The notes below the pieces were generated by a model. It had not been told where the DNA came from and searched no databases. It saw nothing but the letters and a program-made list of their open reading frames with translations. The translations under genes and the position numbers were made by a program. From NCBI GenBank assembly GCA_000471925.1, contig CP006668.1, forward strand, positions 372,001 through 436,000: a stretch of 64,000 nt of DNA. The letters are read 5' to 3'. Shown here piece by piece: positions 25,150-33,528 of the stretch; the first letter of the stretch is position 1, and each line of letters starts with the position of its first letter. The stretch is from Ralstonia pickettii DTP0602 (GTDB taxonomy: Bacteria; Pseudomonadota; Gammaproteobacteria; Burkholderiales; Burkholderiaceae).

Positions 25150-26235
25150 ATGGCGTATTCCAATCCCCCCTGGGCCGCCGCCCAGCCACCTGCCGCCATG
25201 CCCGAGCGCAAGCGCCTCACCCTCAAAGACCTGGCTGCCGAGATCGACGTGCATTACTCGACCGTCTCGCGAGTGATGAACCCGGCCACGCGGCACCTGG
25301 TGGCGGAAGAGGTGGCGGCACGCATCCTGGAAGTTGCCGAAGCGCGCGGCTTCCGCCCCAATCGCATCGCGGCGGGCTTGCGTACCCAGCGCTCCGGACT
25401 GGTGGGCGTGGTGCTGCCCGACATCGCCAACCCCGTGTTCCCGCCGATCCTGGCCGGGATCGAATCCGTGCTGGCCCAGCAAGGCTACGTGCCGATCGTG
25501 GTCAATGCCGGCACCGACAAGACCCGCCAGCGCTTCGTGATCGACCAGATGCTGGGACGGCAGGTTGAAGGGCTGGTGCTGGCCACCGCGGAACGGGAGG
25601 ATCCGATCCTCGACTACTGCCTGAAACAGCATATCCCGGTGGTCATGGTCAACCGGGGCGAAGGTACCGGCGGGGTCTCGTGCGTGGTGAGCGACAACCT
25701 GCTGGCCATGCGGCAGACGGTCGACCACCTGGTCGGGCTGGGCCATCGCCATATCGGGCATATTGCCGGGCCGGCGTCGCTGTCCACCGGCTATCTGCGT
25801 CGCGAAGGTTTTATCCAGGCGGTCAAGCGGCACCGGCTGCGCCGCGGTGAATGGCAGGTGGTGGAAGCGGCCAGCTATTCGCGCGAAGCCGGGCGGATTG
25901 CCTGTGAGCAACTCTTCGAGGCATTCCCCGGGATGACCGCCATCGCTGCCGGCAACGACCTGGTGGCGATGGGCTGCTACGACTTCCTGCGTGAACGTGG
26001 CTTGCGTTGTCCCGATGACGTTTCGATCGTGGGGCATAACGACATGCCATTCGTCGACGCGCTGACGCCGCCGCTGACGACGGTGCGGATTGCCGTGCAC
26101 GAGATGGGCGAGGAAGCGGCCAGGCTACTGCTGCGCAAGATCGAGAAGCCGGCGTCGGATGCCGTGACGGTGCAATTGACGCCGGAGCTGATCGTGCGCG
26201 GCTCTACGGCGAAGCCGGGTTCACGCGTGGTCTGA
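25150..26235 (+). CDS. LacI-family repressor of the dioxygenase-BKACE cluster
   Basis: A 361-residue LacI/GalR protein. The helix-turn-helix is LTLKDLAAEIDVHYSTVSRVMNP at about residues 23-45 and is followed by the hinge and a sugar-binding-like core (SGLVGVVLPDIANPVFP). It ends the cluster, and TGCAAACG-type operators lie before the dioxygenase and porin genes, so it is the obvious regulator. A second start at 25198 is possible. The final 15 bases overlap the convergent Rof-like gene. Confidence 0.88.
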   Translation: MAYSNPPWAAAQPPAAMPERKRLTLKDLAAEIDVHYSTVSRVMNPATRHLVAEEVAARILEVAEARGFRPNRIAAGLRTQRSGLVGVVLPDIANPVFPPILAGIESVLAQQGYVPIVVNAGTDKTRQRFVIDQMLGRQVEGLVLATAEREDPILDYCLKQHIPVVMVNRGEGTGGVSCVVSDNLLAMRQTVDHLVGLGHRHIGHIAGPASLSTGYLRREGFIQAVKRHRLRRGEWQVVEAASYSREAGRIACEQLFEAFPGMTAIAAGNDLVAMGCYDFLRERGLRCPDDVSIVGHNDMPFVDALTPPLTTVRIAVHEMGEEAARLLLRKIEKPASDAVTVQLTPELIVRGSTAKPGSRVV

Positions 26236-26499
26236 GCCTGTAGCGCAGAAGAAGTCAGTCAACCTGTTGCCGTCGACTTCGACCAGCTGATCGAGGCGCA
26301 AGGTCTCGCCCGAGCTGAGCGAGAGATACTCAGCGCCATCCCGGCTGTACACGTCATGGATGATCGCAGTGCGTTGCCGCAATGCGCCATCGTCGTCGTG
26401 GAAGCTGATGGACGCCGGCCTGCGTACGGTCGCGAGCGCCTCAAGCACATCATGGAACTCGCAGCTGATCGGGTTGTAGTGGGTGGCATTGCTGCTCAT
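26221..26499 (-). CDS. Rho-binding antiterminator, Rof/YaeO-like
   Basis: The 92-residue protein matches the Rof fold: NPISCEFHDVLEALATVRRPASISF, then RQRTAIIHDVYSRDGAEYLSL and ETLRLDQLVEVDG. Rof binds transcription termination factor Rho and lowers its activity. The start at 26499 follows a GGAGCC ribosome site and aligns with the family start; the longer frame upstream is arginine-rich and not convincing. Its 3' end overlaps the convergent lacI-type gene by 15 bp. Confidence 0.7.
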   Translation of the reverse strand: MSSNATHYNPISCEFHDVLEALATVRRPASISFHDDDGALRQRTAIIHDVYSRDGAEYLSLSSGETLRLDQLVEVDGNRLTDFFCATGSDHA

Positions 26500-26599
26500 G
26501 ATCGTGGCTCCAGCCGGTTGCTCCGCGACTCGCCATCGAACGAGTCGCGATAGTTGGATTGGTGGCTCTCGCGAAGGCTTCGTGCGCCGGGACAACACC

Positions 26600-27061
26600 T
26601 CATTCCTCGGCCTTCACGGAGTCGACGAGATTGTCGCGTAGCGTGGCGACTGCCTTCTGGATGCCCGCGAACTCGTCCGGTGTCAGCCCGGTTGCTTCGG
26701 CGAGGCCGGTTTCCAGGCGTTTTTCGCGCAGCCGCCGGCCGCTCTTGGTCAGCGTGACCCGCACCTGGCGCTCGTCCTCGGGATCGCGCTGTCGCTCGAC
26801 ATAGCCCATCGCCTCCAGCTTCTTCAGGATCGGGGTGAGGGTGTTCGATTCGAGAAACAGCTTCTCGCCCAGGCTGCCGACGGTCTGATGGTCTTGCTCC
26901 CATAGCGCCACGATGGTGATGTATTGCGTATAGGTCAACCCAAGCTGCTCCAGGATTGGCTTGTATGCCTTGCCGAACGCCAGGTTGGCGGAATAGACGG
27001 CAAAACACAGGAAGTCGGAGAGCGTCGGGTTCGCGGCGGCCGCCTTGTCGGTCGATTTCAT
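26600..27061 (-). CDS. ohrR: OhrR-type MarR regulator
   Basis: A 153-residue MarR protein that senses organic peroxides through an N-terminal cysteine, here Cys19 in SDFLCFAVYSANLAFGKAY. The winged helix is HQTVGSLGEKLFLESNTLTPILKKLE, and the wing is RDPEDERQVRVTLT. The ATG at 27061 follows AGAGGAAG. A palindrome half-site related to two others in the region overlaps its promoter, indicating autoregulation. ohr and the small repeat-peptide gene lie upstream on the same strand with their own sites. Confidence 0.88.
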   Translation of the reverse strand: MKSTDKAAAANPTLSDFLCFAVYSANLAFGKAYKPILEQLGLTYTQYITIVALWEQDHQTVGSLGEKLFLESNTLTPILKKLEAMGYVERQRDPEDERQVRVTLTKSGRRLREKRLETGLAEATGLTPDEFAGIQKAVATLRDNLVDSVKAEE

Positions 27062-27111
27062 GGGCTTCCTCTCTGGGCAAAGGCTGGTGGGTTCGCAAGA
27101 GCCCATTATAG

Positions 27112-27138
27112 ATCGGATGCGATTTTATCGGAGGTGTA
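27112..27138. promoter_or_regulatory. OhrR-like operator before ohrR
   Basis: A good half-site ATCGGATGCGATT (27112-27124) is followed after one base by a degenerate second half. It has the same 13-1-13 architecture as the sites before the repeat-peptide gene and before ohr. It is 51 bp before the ohrR start. Confidence 0.55.
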
Positions 27139-27255
27139 CTAAATTACTGCGGCGATGCCGCGTGCCGCTCTGCGCGCCAGTGCCGGCCGGGCCACCACCC
27201 GTTCAGGGGCGGTGGCATACGGCGTGGGCCCGGTAGCGCTGCCATTGCCGAGCCA

Positions 27256-27510
27256 TCAGCCGTGGGCCCCATCGTAGTACGGGCTGCGGGCATCGTGGAC
27301 GGAGCGCGCACCGTCGGTGTAAGTGTCGTGCACGCCGCTCACCGAACGCGCGCCGTCAAAGTACGGGTTCCGCGCGCTGGTGACCGAACGGGCACCGTCC
27401 GTGAACGGGTCGCGCGCGCCCGCTTGGGAGATTCCGGCGGCCTGCGCACTGGCAGCGGCGGCAAGCAGTGCGACGGTGAAGACAAAACGCTTGGCGATGT
27501 TGGCGGTCAT
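27256..27510 (-). CDS. Small secreted protein with DGARSV repeats
   Basis: The 84-residue protein has a signal peptide (MTANIAKRFVFTVALLAAA, cleavage after AQA) followed by about four 14-residue units of the form ARDPFTDGARSVTS. It has no cysteine and is rich in Asp, Gly, Arg and Tyr/Phe. An AAGGAAA ribosome site supports the start. A paralogue lies at 49964-50197. The gene sits between ohrR and ohr on the same strand and has a perfect 31-bp palindrome upstream, so it is probably induced by organic peroxides. Function is unknown; possibilities include a modified secreted peptide (inference). Confidence 0.7.
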   Translation of the reverse strand: MTANIAKRFVFTVALLAAAASAQAAGISQAGARDPFTDGARSVTSARNPYFDGARSVSGVHDTYTDGARSVHDARSPYYDGAHG

Positions 27511-27575
27511 GATGGTTTCCTTCAGGTTCGTGTCAAGTTGTGCGCGGCCGGGGCCGCGCGGAAGAGCTTGTTGCG

Positions 27576-27606
27576 TGATCGTATGCGATTTAATCGCATA
27601 CGATCA
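27576..27606. promoter_or_regulatory. Perfect 31-bp palindrome, OhrR-like operator
   Basis: The 15-base arm TGATCGTATGCGATT is followed by one T and its exact reverse complement. It is the strongest of three related sites in the region and lies 66 bp before the repeat-peptide start. Confidence 0.7.
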
Positions 27607-27655
27607 ATTTGCAAATGTCAAAGAAGCTGGTCGATGTTCAGGGCCAGGCAGTACA

Positions 27656-28090
27656 TCACGCGGTGACTACGTTCAGGGCCACGTCGATATTGCCTCGCGT
27701 CGCCTTCGAGTACGGGCAGATTTCATCGGCGGCGTGCGCGATGGCCGTCGCCACGTCGTGCGCGACGCCCGGCAAGCGGACATTGAAGCGCGCCTGCAGG
27801 AAGTACTCCTTTCCGGTCTGGCCCAGGTCGACCTCGATTTCGACGGACAGGTCAGGCGGAAGCGTCACCTTCTTCTCCTTGGCCACGAGCCCGATCGCGG
27901 CGATGTAACAGGCCGACCATGCCCCGGCGAACAGTTGCTCCGCAGTCGGGTGCGACTGGATGCCGGCAAAGACGTGGGCCGGCTCGGCGCTGCCGGGCGA
28001 CGAGAGTTTGATGTCAACGCTGTCGCGGCCAGCGTCGCTCAGCGTGGTGTGGGTTTTGCCGGTCAGGAGGACTTTGTCGATCTTGCTCAT
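27656..28090 (-). CDS. ohr: Organic hydroperoxide resistance protein (Ohr/OsmC family)
   Basis: Ohr reduces organic hydroperoxides with two redox cysteines. The 144-residue protein has both: Cys61 in FAGAWSACYIAAIG and Cys125 in CPYSKATRGNIDV. The N-terminal DKVLLTGKTHTTLS and the overall length fit. It is on the same strand as ohrR, with an operator-like palindrome before its start. Ohr proteins receive electrons from lipoylated proteins. Confidence 0.9.
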   Translation of the reverse strand: MSKIDKVLLTGKTHTTLSDAGRDSVDIKLSSPGSAEPAHVFAGIQSHPTAEQLFAGAWSACYIAAIGLVAKEKKVTLPPDLSVEIEVDLGQTGKEYFLQARFNVRLPGVAHDVATAIAHAADEICPYSKATRGNIDVALNVVTA

Positions 28091-28126
28091 GGATGATCCT
28101 TAAAGGTGGTTGAGTCGTTTATTTAT

Positions 28127-28153
28127 ATCGCGTGAGATTAAATCGGATGCGAT
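28127..28153. promoter_or_regulatory. OhrR-like operator before ohr
   Basis: ATCGCGTGAGATT, one A, then AATCGGATGCGAT: the same 13-1-13 design as the perfect palindrome at 27576-27606, with a few mismatches. It is 37 bp before the ohr start. Confidence 0.65.
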
Positions 28154-28351
28154 GGAATGAATGATGGTGCATGAGCGGATCGATGTCAAGGAGAAAAACG
28201 CAGGCAAGTTGTAACAGGCTCAACGGCTCATCCAAGACGGCAGGAGGTGGCGGCGGAAGCATCCCCGTCCGGCGGAAGTAGAATTCCCGGATGTTCCCCA
28301 CCCAGGTCGGACCGCGTCACCTGACCCTGATCCGTTGCCGATCCCCGAGCC

Positions 28352-29233
28352 ATGCGAATTCCACCGATGAAGGCAATCGTCGCCTTCGAAAGCGTTGCCA
28401 GGACAAAAAGCGTCAGCCGGGCGTCGGAGGAGTTGGGCCTGACGGCGTCCGCCGTCAGCCATCAGATCAGCAATCTCGAGGACGCGATCGGGCAGGCGCT
28501 CTTCTTCCGGCAGGGACGTGGCCTGGTCCTGACGCCGGTGGGCGAGCAGTACCTGCGCGACATCACCGGGGCGCTGGCGGAACTGAACCGCGCGACCGAG
28601 CGCGCTTCCAGCCAGTCCGACGTCCAGATCCTGCGCGTGCATTCGAGCCCGAGCTTCGGCCTGATGTGGCTGCTGCCGCGGCTGGAATCGTTCCAGGCAG
28701 ACAACGGAGACATCCAGCTGAACCTGTCCTGCTCGTACGAGGACGTCTCCTTCACGAGCGGGTACTACGACGTCGACATCCGCCACGGCTATGCCCACTG
28801 GCGTGACCTGCAGGTCAGGACGCTGCGCAAGGAGACGATTACCCCGCTGGCCTCGCCGGCCTACCTCGCCAGGCATGCGATCCAGTCGCCGGCCGATCTG
28901 CTGGCGCAGCGCCTGATCTATTCGGAGACGCCGCTGGTCCAATGGCAGCAGTGGTTCCCCCGCTTCGGTGTCCCCACCGACCGCAAGACGTTCGATTTCA
29001 CCTTCGATCGCTCCTACATGTCGCTGGAGACGGCCGCCCTGGGACTCGGCGTGGCCCTCGAAAGCACGCTGCTGGCGTCGGTCCTGATCCGCAAGGGGGC
29101 GCTCGTGCCGGTGTTCGATGCATCCCATGCAGTCGAGGTCGGCAGCCACCATCTGGTCTATCCGGCACAGAACGCCGACCTTCCGCGCGTCGAGCGGTTT
29201 CTGGCCTGGGTGGAGCGGCAGTTGCCCGGCTGA
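28352..29233 (+). CDS. LysR-family regulator, GcvA-like
   Basis: A 293-residue LysR protein. Helix-turn-helix at about residues 8-40 (FESVARTKSVSRASEELGLTASAVSHQISNLED) and effector domain with SSPSFGLMWLLPRLESF and the GcvA-like DVDIRHGYAHW region. It lies in the same direction 180 bp before the SDR gene and may regulate the SDR-MFS-transketolase genes (inference). Confidence 0.88.
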   Translation: MRIPPMKAIVAFESVARTKSVSRASEELGLTASAVSHQISNLEDAIGQALFFRQGRGLVLTPVGEQYLRDITGALAELNRATERASSQSDVQILRVHSSPSFGLMWLLPRLESFQADNGDIQLNLSCSYEDVSFTSGYYDVDIRHGYAHWRDLQVRTLRKETITPLASPAYLARHAIQSPADLLAQRLIYSETPLVQWQQWFPRFGVPTDRKTFDFTFDRSYMSLETAALGLGVALESTLLASVLIRKGALVPVFDASHAVEVGSHHLVYPAQNADLPRVERFLAWVERQLPG

Positions 29234-29312
29234 ATCCGTCCATAACGCGCCGCTTTCCGGCGCGAAGTGTCGTGTGAGGCGCGCATGAGCAGGCGCCGTG
29301 ACGCATGCTCAC

Positions 29313-29327
29313 CTGAAAATTTCTCAG
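29313..29327. promoter_or_regulatory. LysR-type dyad before the SDR gene
   Basis: CTGAAAATTTCTCAG is a nearly perfect inverted repeat that includes a T-N11-A pattern, 86 bp before the SDR start. Candidate site for the upstream LysR protein. Confidence 0.4.
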
Positions 29328-29413
29328 CAATACCTGAGCCAGACCGCGTTGATCGCAAAGCCTACAGCGACAAAACTTGACCCATCAAATCATCAACAGT
29401 CAGGAGACAAAAG

Positions 29414-30163
29414 ATGCTGGTCGAGAACAATGTCGTCATCATCACGGGGGCCGCTTCGCCGCGCGGCATCGGTAAGGCTGCGGCGAGGGCATTTGCCGCG
29501 CAGGGGGCCACGGTGGTCATCCTGGACCTGCGGCAGGAGGACGCCGAGGCGGCGGCGCGGGAACTGGGCGAGCAGCATTTCGGCCTGGCCTGCGACGTGA
29601 CCGACAAGGCGGCCTGCGAGCGGGCGGCGCAGGCGGTGGTGCAGCGTTATGGCCGCATCGACGCGTTGATCAACAACGCCGGCATCACCCAGCCGGTGCG
29701 CACGCTGGACATCCAGGCGGCCAACTTCGACGCCGTGGTCGACGTCAACCTGCGCGGCACCCTGTACATGTCGCAGGCGGTCCTGCCGCAGATGAAGGAG
29801 CAGAAGCGCGGCAGCATCGTGTGCATGTCATCGGTCTCCGCCCAGCGCGGCGGCGGCATCTTCGGCGGCCCGCACTACAGCGCCGCCAAGGCCGGCGTGC
29901 TGGGGCTGGCCCGTGCCATGGCGCGGGAGTTCGGACCCGATGGAATACGCGTCAATTCGATCACGCCCGGCCTGATCCAGACCGACATCACCGGCGACAA
30001 GCTCACCCCCGAGATGCGCGCCGACATCATCAAGGGCATCCCCCTGGGCCGCCTGGGCAACGCCGCCGACGTGGCTAACGCCTGCATCTTCCTGGCGAGC
30101 GACCTGTCCGCCTACCTGACCGGCATCACGCTCGACGTCAACGGCGGCATGCTGATCCACTAA
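29414..30163 (+). CDS. Short-chain dehydrogenase/reductase, sugar-alcohol or sugar-acid type
   Basis: A classic 249-residue SDR: GAASPRGIGKAAAR cofactor motif, NNAG (INNAGITQ), catalytic Ser and YSAAK (HYSAAKAG), and the C-terminal GG-containing VNGGMLIH. An AGGAGACAAAAG ribosome site precedes the ATG. It is the first gene before an MFS carrier and a split transketolase, so a polyol or sugar-acid oxidation is plausible. The substrate cannot be read from sequence. Confidence 0.88.
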   Translation: MLVENNVVIITGAASPRGIGKAAARAFAAQGATVVILDLRQEDAEAAARELGEQHFGLACDVTDKAACERAAQAVVQRYGRIDALINNAGITQPVRTLDIQAANFDAVVDVNLRGTLYMSQAVLPQMKEQKRGSIVCMSSVSAQRGGGIFGGPHYSAAKAGVLGLARAMAREFGPDGIRVNSITPGLIQTDITGDKLTPEMRADIIKGIPLGRLGNAADVANACIFLASDLSAYLTGITLDVNGGMLIH

Positions 30164-30247
30164 TCTTCCTGATAAGCCGCCCACAGAGGCGGGCCACCAC
30201 AAATGCCGTTGCGCCATACCCGCGGCGCACATGGCAGGAGACAACCG

Positions 30248-31576
30248 ATGAAAACCAAATACGCGCCTTCGCCCATCGGCGGCGAAGCGATGCCGCACGC
30301 CGACGCGGCCACGTTCGAAACCCGGACCTACGCCAAGGTCGTGCGGCGCCTGATCCCGTTCCTGATGCTGTGCTACCTGGGCGCCTACCTGGACCGGGTC
30401 AACGTAGGCTTTGCCAAGCTGCAGATGCTGAGCGACCTGCAGTTCAGCGAAACCATCTACGGCCTCGGCGCCGGCATCTTCTTCCTTGGCTACTTCCTCT
30501 TTGAAGTGCCCAGCAACGTCATCCTCCACAAGGTCGGTGCCAAGCGGTGGCTAGCCCGGATCATGCTGACCTGGGCGGTGATTTCCGCCTGCTTCGCCTT
30601 TGTCAGCACGCCGACCCAGTTCTACATCCTGCGCTTCCTGCTCGGTGTGGCGGAGGCGGGCTTCGCGCCCGGCGTGATCCTGTACATGACGTACTGGTTC
30701 CCCTCGGAACGCCGCGCCAAGGCGCTGTCGATGTTCTTCATGGCGATCCCGCTGGCGGGCATCGTGGGCGGGCCGCTGTCGGGCTACATCATGCACGCCT
30801 TCCACGGCGTGGGCGACCTGGCCGGGTGGAAGTGGCTGTTCCTGATCGAGGCGCTGCCGTCGCTGTGCCTGGGCGTCGCCATCCTGTTCTACCTGGACAA
30901 CGGCATCGAGCAGGCGCACTGGCTCACCGATGCGGAGAAGGCGCTGCTCAAGCGCAATATCGAGGGCGACAACGCGCAGAAGGTGGTCCACGTGTCGATC
31001 CGGTCGTTCATGGGCGACCGCCGCCTGTGGCTGATGGCCGCGATCTACTTCTGCGTGGTGCTGGGCCAGTACGGGCTGACCTTCTGGCTGCCAACCATCA
31101 TCCGCAAGTCTGGCGTGGCCGATCCGCTGTGGGTGGGCATCTTTACCGCGCTGCCGTATCTGTGCGCCATCGTGGCGCTGCCGTTGGTCGGCATGAGCGC
31201 CGACCGCCAGCGTGAACGCCGCTTCCACCTGATCGTGCCGATGCTGGTCGCCGCGGCGGGCTTTGCGACCCTGCCGATGCTGGGCAGCGTCACCGCTTCG
31301 CTGATCTGCCTGTGCGTCGCCGCCGCCGGCATCCTGGCCTCGTCGTCGCAGTTCTGGGCTTTGCCGACCGCGCTGCTGGGCGGCATGTCCGCAGCGGCAG
31401 GGATCGCGGCGGTCAACTGCGTCGCCAACCTGGCCGGCTTCTTCTCGCCCGCCATCGTGGGTTGGCTCAACGACCTGACTGGCAAGTCCACCGCCGGTCT
31501 CATCTTTATCTCGGCCACGGTGGTGGCGGGCGCCATGCTCGTCTTCCTGGTGCCAGCCAAGGCGGTCAATCGCTGA
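30248..31576 (+). CDS. MFS transporter, anion:cation symporter (ACS) family
   Basis: The 442-residue protein has 12 predicted membrane helices. The first loop holds the ACS signature LGAYLDRVNVGFAKLQM; a second MFS half follows FMGDRRLWLMAAIYF. ATG 30248 follows GGAGACAACC; an earlier in-frame start would add a basic extension. ACS carriers import organic acids such as sugar acids, tartrate or phthalate. Its place between an SDR and transketolase genes suggests a sugar-derived acid or polyol substrate. Confidence 0.88.
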   Translation: MKTKYAPSPIGGEAMPHADAATFETRTYAKVVRRLIPFLMLCYLGAYLDRVNVGFAKLQMLSDLQFSETIYGLGAGIFFLGYFLFEVPSNVILHKVGAKRWLARIMLTWAVISACFAFVSTPTQFYILRFLLGVAEAGFAPGVILYMTYWFPSERRAKALSMFFMAIPLAGIVGGPLSGYIMHAFHGVGDLAGWKWLFLIEALPSLCLGVAILFYLDNGIEQAHWLTDAEKALLKRNIEGDNAQKVVHVSIRSFMGDRRLWLMAAIYFCVVLGQYGLTFWLPTIIRKSGVADPLWVGIFTALPYLCAIVALPLVGMSADRQRERRFHLIVPMLVAAAGFATLPMLGSVTASLICLCVAAAGILASSSQFWALPTALLGGMSAAAGIAAVNCVANLAGFFSPAIVGWLNDLTGKSTAGLIFISATVVAGAMLVFLVPAKAVNR

Positions 31577-31629
31577 GCGGCCGCGCCTTACCGATTGCCT
31601 CATCTTTCCAATTGATTGCAGGAGACACC

Positions 31630-32475
31630 ATGCAACACCAGACTTCCGACCAGGCCGTGACCCTGCGGGAACGCGCCTACCGGATCCGCCGCAATGCCCT
31701 GCTGATGGGCGAGGTCCAGGGCCAGGGCTATATCGGCCAGGCGCTCGATATCGCCGATGTGCTCGCGGTCGCCTACTTCGGTGCCATGCACTACCGCCCG
31801 GAAGACCCCAAGTGGGAGGGGCGCGACCGATTCCTGCTGTCGAATGGCCACTACGCGATTGCGCTGTACGCGGCACTGTTGGAGGCAGGCATCCTGCCCC
31901 CGGAAGAGCTGGAGACCTATGGCAGCGACGACAGCCGCCTGCCGATGTCGGGCATGGCCAGCTACACGCCGGGCATGGAGATGTCGGGCGGATCGCTCGG
32001 CCAGGGGCTGACCATCGCCGTTGGCCGTTGCCTGGGGCTCAAGCGCAAGGGCTCCGACGCCTTCGTCTACACGCTGTTCTCCGACGGCGAGCTGGACGAG
32101 GGCGCGATCTGGGAGGGCATCCTGTCCGCCAGCCATTGGAAGCTCGACAACCTGATCGCCGTGGTCGACGTCAACAACCAGCAGGCCGACGGCCCGTCGA
32201 CGCAGATCATGGCGTTCGAGCCGCTGCTGCCCAAGCTCGAAGCCTTCGGCTGGTTCACGCAGCGCGTGGACGGCAACGACATCGATGCCGTGGCAGAGGC
32301 CTTCCGCGCCGCCCGCGCCCATCCGGGCGCCCAGCCGCGCATGATCATCTGCGATACGCGCATGGGGTGCGGCGTGCCGTTCCTCGAACAGCGCGAGAAG
32401 AACCACTTTATCCGCGTGGATGCCGACGAATGGCAACTCGCACTGCAGGCCCTGGAAGCCGGGAGACAAGCATGA
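31630..32475 (+). CDS. Transketolase, N-terminal (TPP-binding) subunit
   Basis: A 281-residue split transketolase subunit. It carries the thiamine diphosphate site: RFLLSNGHYAIALYA, GGSLGQGLTIAVG, then FSDGELDEGAIWEG and VDVNNQQADGP. The open frame extends upstream into the MFS gene, but ATG 31630 with GGAGACACC gives the standard start. Its stop overlaps the next gene (ATGA), which encodes the second subunit, so they form a heteromeric enzyme. Confidence 0.9.
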   Translation: MQHQTSDQAVTLRERAYRIRRNALLMGEVQGQGYIGQALDIADVLAVAYFGAMHYRPEDPKWEGRDRFLLSNGHYAIALYAALLEAGILPPEELETYGSDDSRLPMSGMASYTPGMEMSGGSLGQGLTIAVGRCLGLKRKGSDAFVYTLFSDGELDEGAIWEGILSASHWKLDNLIAVVDVNNQQADGPSTQIMAFEPLLPKLEAFGWFTQRVDGNDIDAVAEAFRAARAHPGAQPRMIICDTRMGCGVPFLEQREKNHFIRVDADEWQLALQALEAGRQA

Positions 32476-33482
32476 GCAGCACCAATACGAACACCAACGC
32501 CAGGCCGAAGCTGAAGACCTCGGCGATGATCGCCTCCATCGCCGGCGAGGGGCAGGCCACCCGCTCGGCGCCGTTCGGGCACGCCCTGGTGGAACTGGGC
32601 CGGCAGAAGTCCAATGTCATCGGCATGACCGCCGACCTGGGCAAGTACACCGACCTGCATCTCTTTGCGAAGGCGTTTCCCGAGCGCTACTACCAGATGG
32701 GGATGGCCGAGCAACTGCTGATGGGCGCGGCCGCCGGCTTCGCGCACGAAGGCGCCCAGCCATTCGTCACGACGTATGCGGTGTTTGCCACGCGACGCGC
32801 CTATGACTTCATGCACCAGGCCATTGCCGAGGACAACCTCGACGTGAAGATTGTGTGCGCGTTGCCGGGGCTGACCACCGGATACGGCCCCAGCCACCAG
32901 GCCGCGGAGGATCTCGCGCTGATGCGTGCGATGCCCAATATGACCGTCATCGACCCGTGCGATGCCATCGATATCGAGCAGATGGTGCCGGCCATCGCCG
33001 CGCACAACGGCCCGGTGTATGCGCGCCTGCTGCGCGGCAACGTGCCGGTGGTGCTGGACGAATACGACTACAAGTTCGAACTGGGCAAGGCCAAGCTGCT
33101 GCGCGACGGCGCCGAGGTGCTGGTGATTTCATCCGGCATCATGACAATGAGGGCGCTGGAGGTGGCCAAGGCACTCGAAGCCGATCGCGTTGGCGTGGCG
33201 GTGCTGCACGTGCCGACCATCAAGCCGCTGGACACTGCAACGATCCTGCGCGAAGCGAAGCGATCGGGGCGCCTGGTGGTGGTGGCGGAAAACCACACCG
33301 TGATCGGTGGGCTGGGTGAGGCGGTGGCGACCACGCTGATGCAAGCCGGCGTCTCCGTGCCATTCCGGCAGGTCGGCTTGCCGGATGCCTTCCTGGATGC
33401 CGGTGCGTTGCCGACGCTGCATGACCGCTATGGCATCTCGGCGAATGTGATGGCGGGTTCGATCAAGCGTTGGCTCGCATAA
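32472..33482 (+). CDS. Transketolase, C-terminal subunit
   Basis: The 336-residue partner carries the pyrimidine-binding and C-terminal domains: GMTADLGKYTDLHLFAK, YYQMGMAEQLLMGAAAG, TTYAVFATRRAYDFMHQ and VVVAENHTVIGGLGEA. Split transketolases occur in housekeeping form in archaea, and in special bacterial pathways for unusual sugars, including apulose and sulfoquinovose. The reaction here is unknown; the SDR, carrier and downstream aldolase point to a dedicated sugar or sugar-acid route. Confidence 0.9.
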   Translation: MSSTNTNTNARPKLKTSAMIASIAGEGQATRSAPFGHALVELGRQKSNVIGMTADLGKYTDLHLFAKAFPERYYQMGMAEQLLMGAAAGFAHEGAQPFVTTYAVFATRRAYDFMHQAIAEDNLDVKIVCALPGLTTGYGPSHQAAEDLALMRAMPNMTVIDPCDAIDIEQMVPAIAAHNGPVYARLLRGNVPVVLDEYDYKFELGKAKLLRDGAEVLVISSGIMTMRALEVAKALEADRVGVAVLHVPTIKPLDTATILREAKRSGRLVVVAENHTVIGGLGEAVATTLMQAGVSVPFRQVGLPDAFLDAGALPTLHDRYGISANVMAGSIKRWLA

Positions 33483-33528
33483 ACAGCACTGCAGTTGGGG
33501 GCGGCTTTGGATCGGCGCGCCAATTACA

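Noticed and set aside
28119..28301. 60-codon minus-strand frame before ohr
   Set aside because: It overlaps the OhrR-like operator and promoter region, has no ribosome site and a proline/histidine-rich composition.
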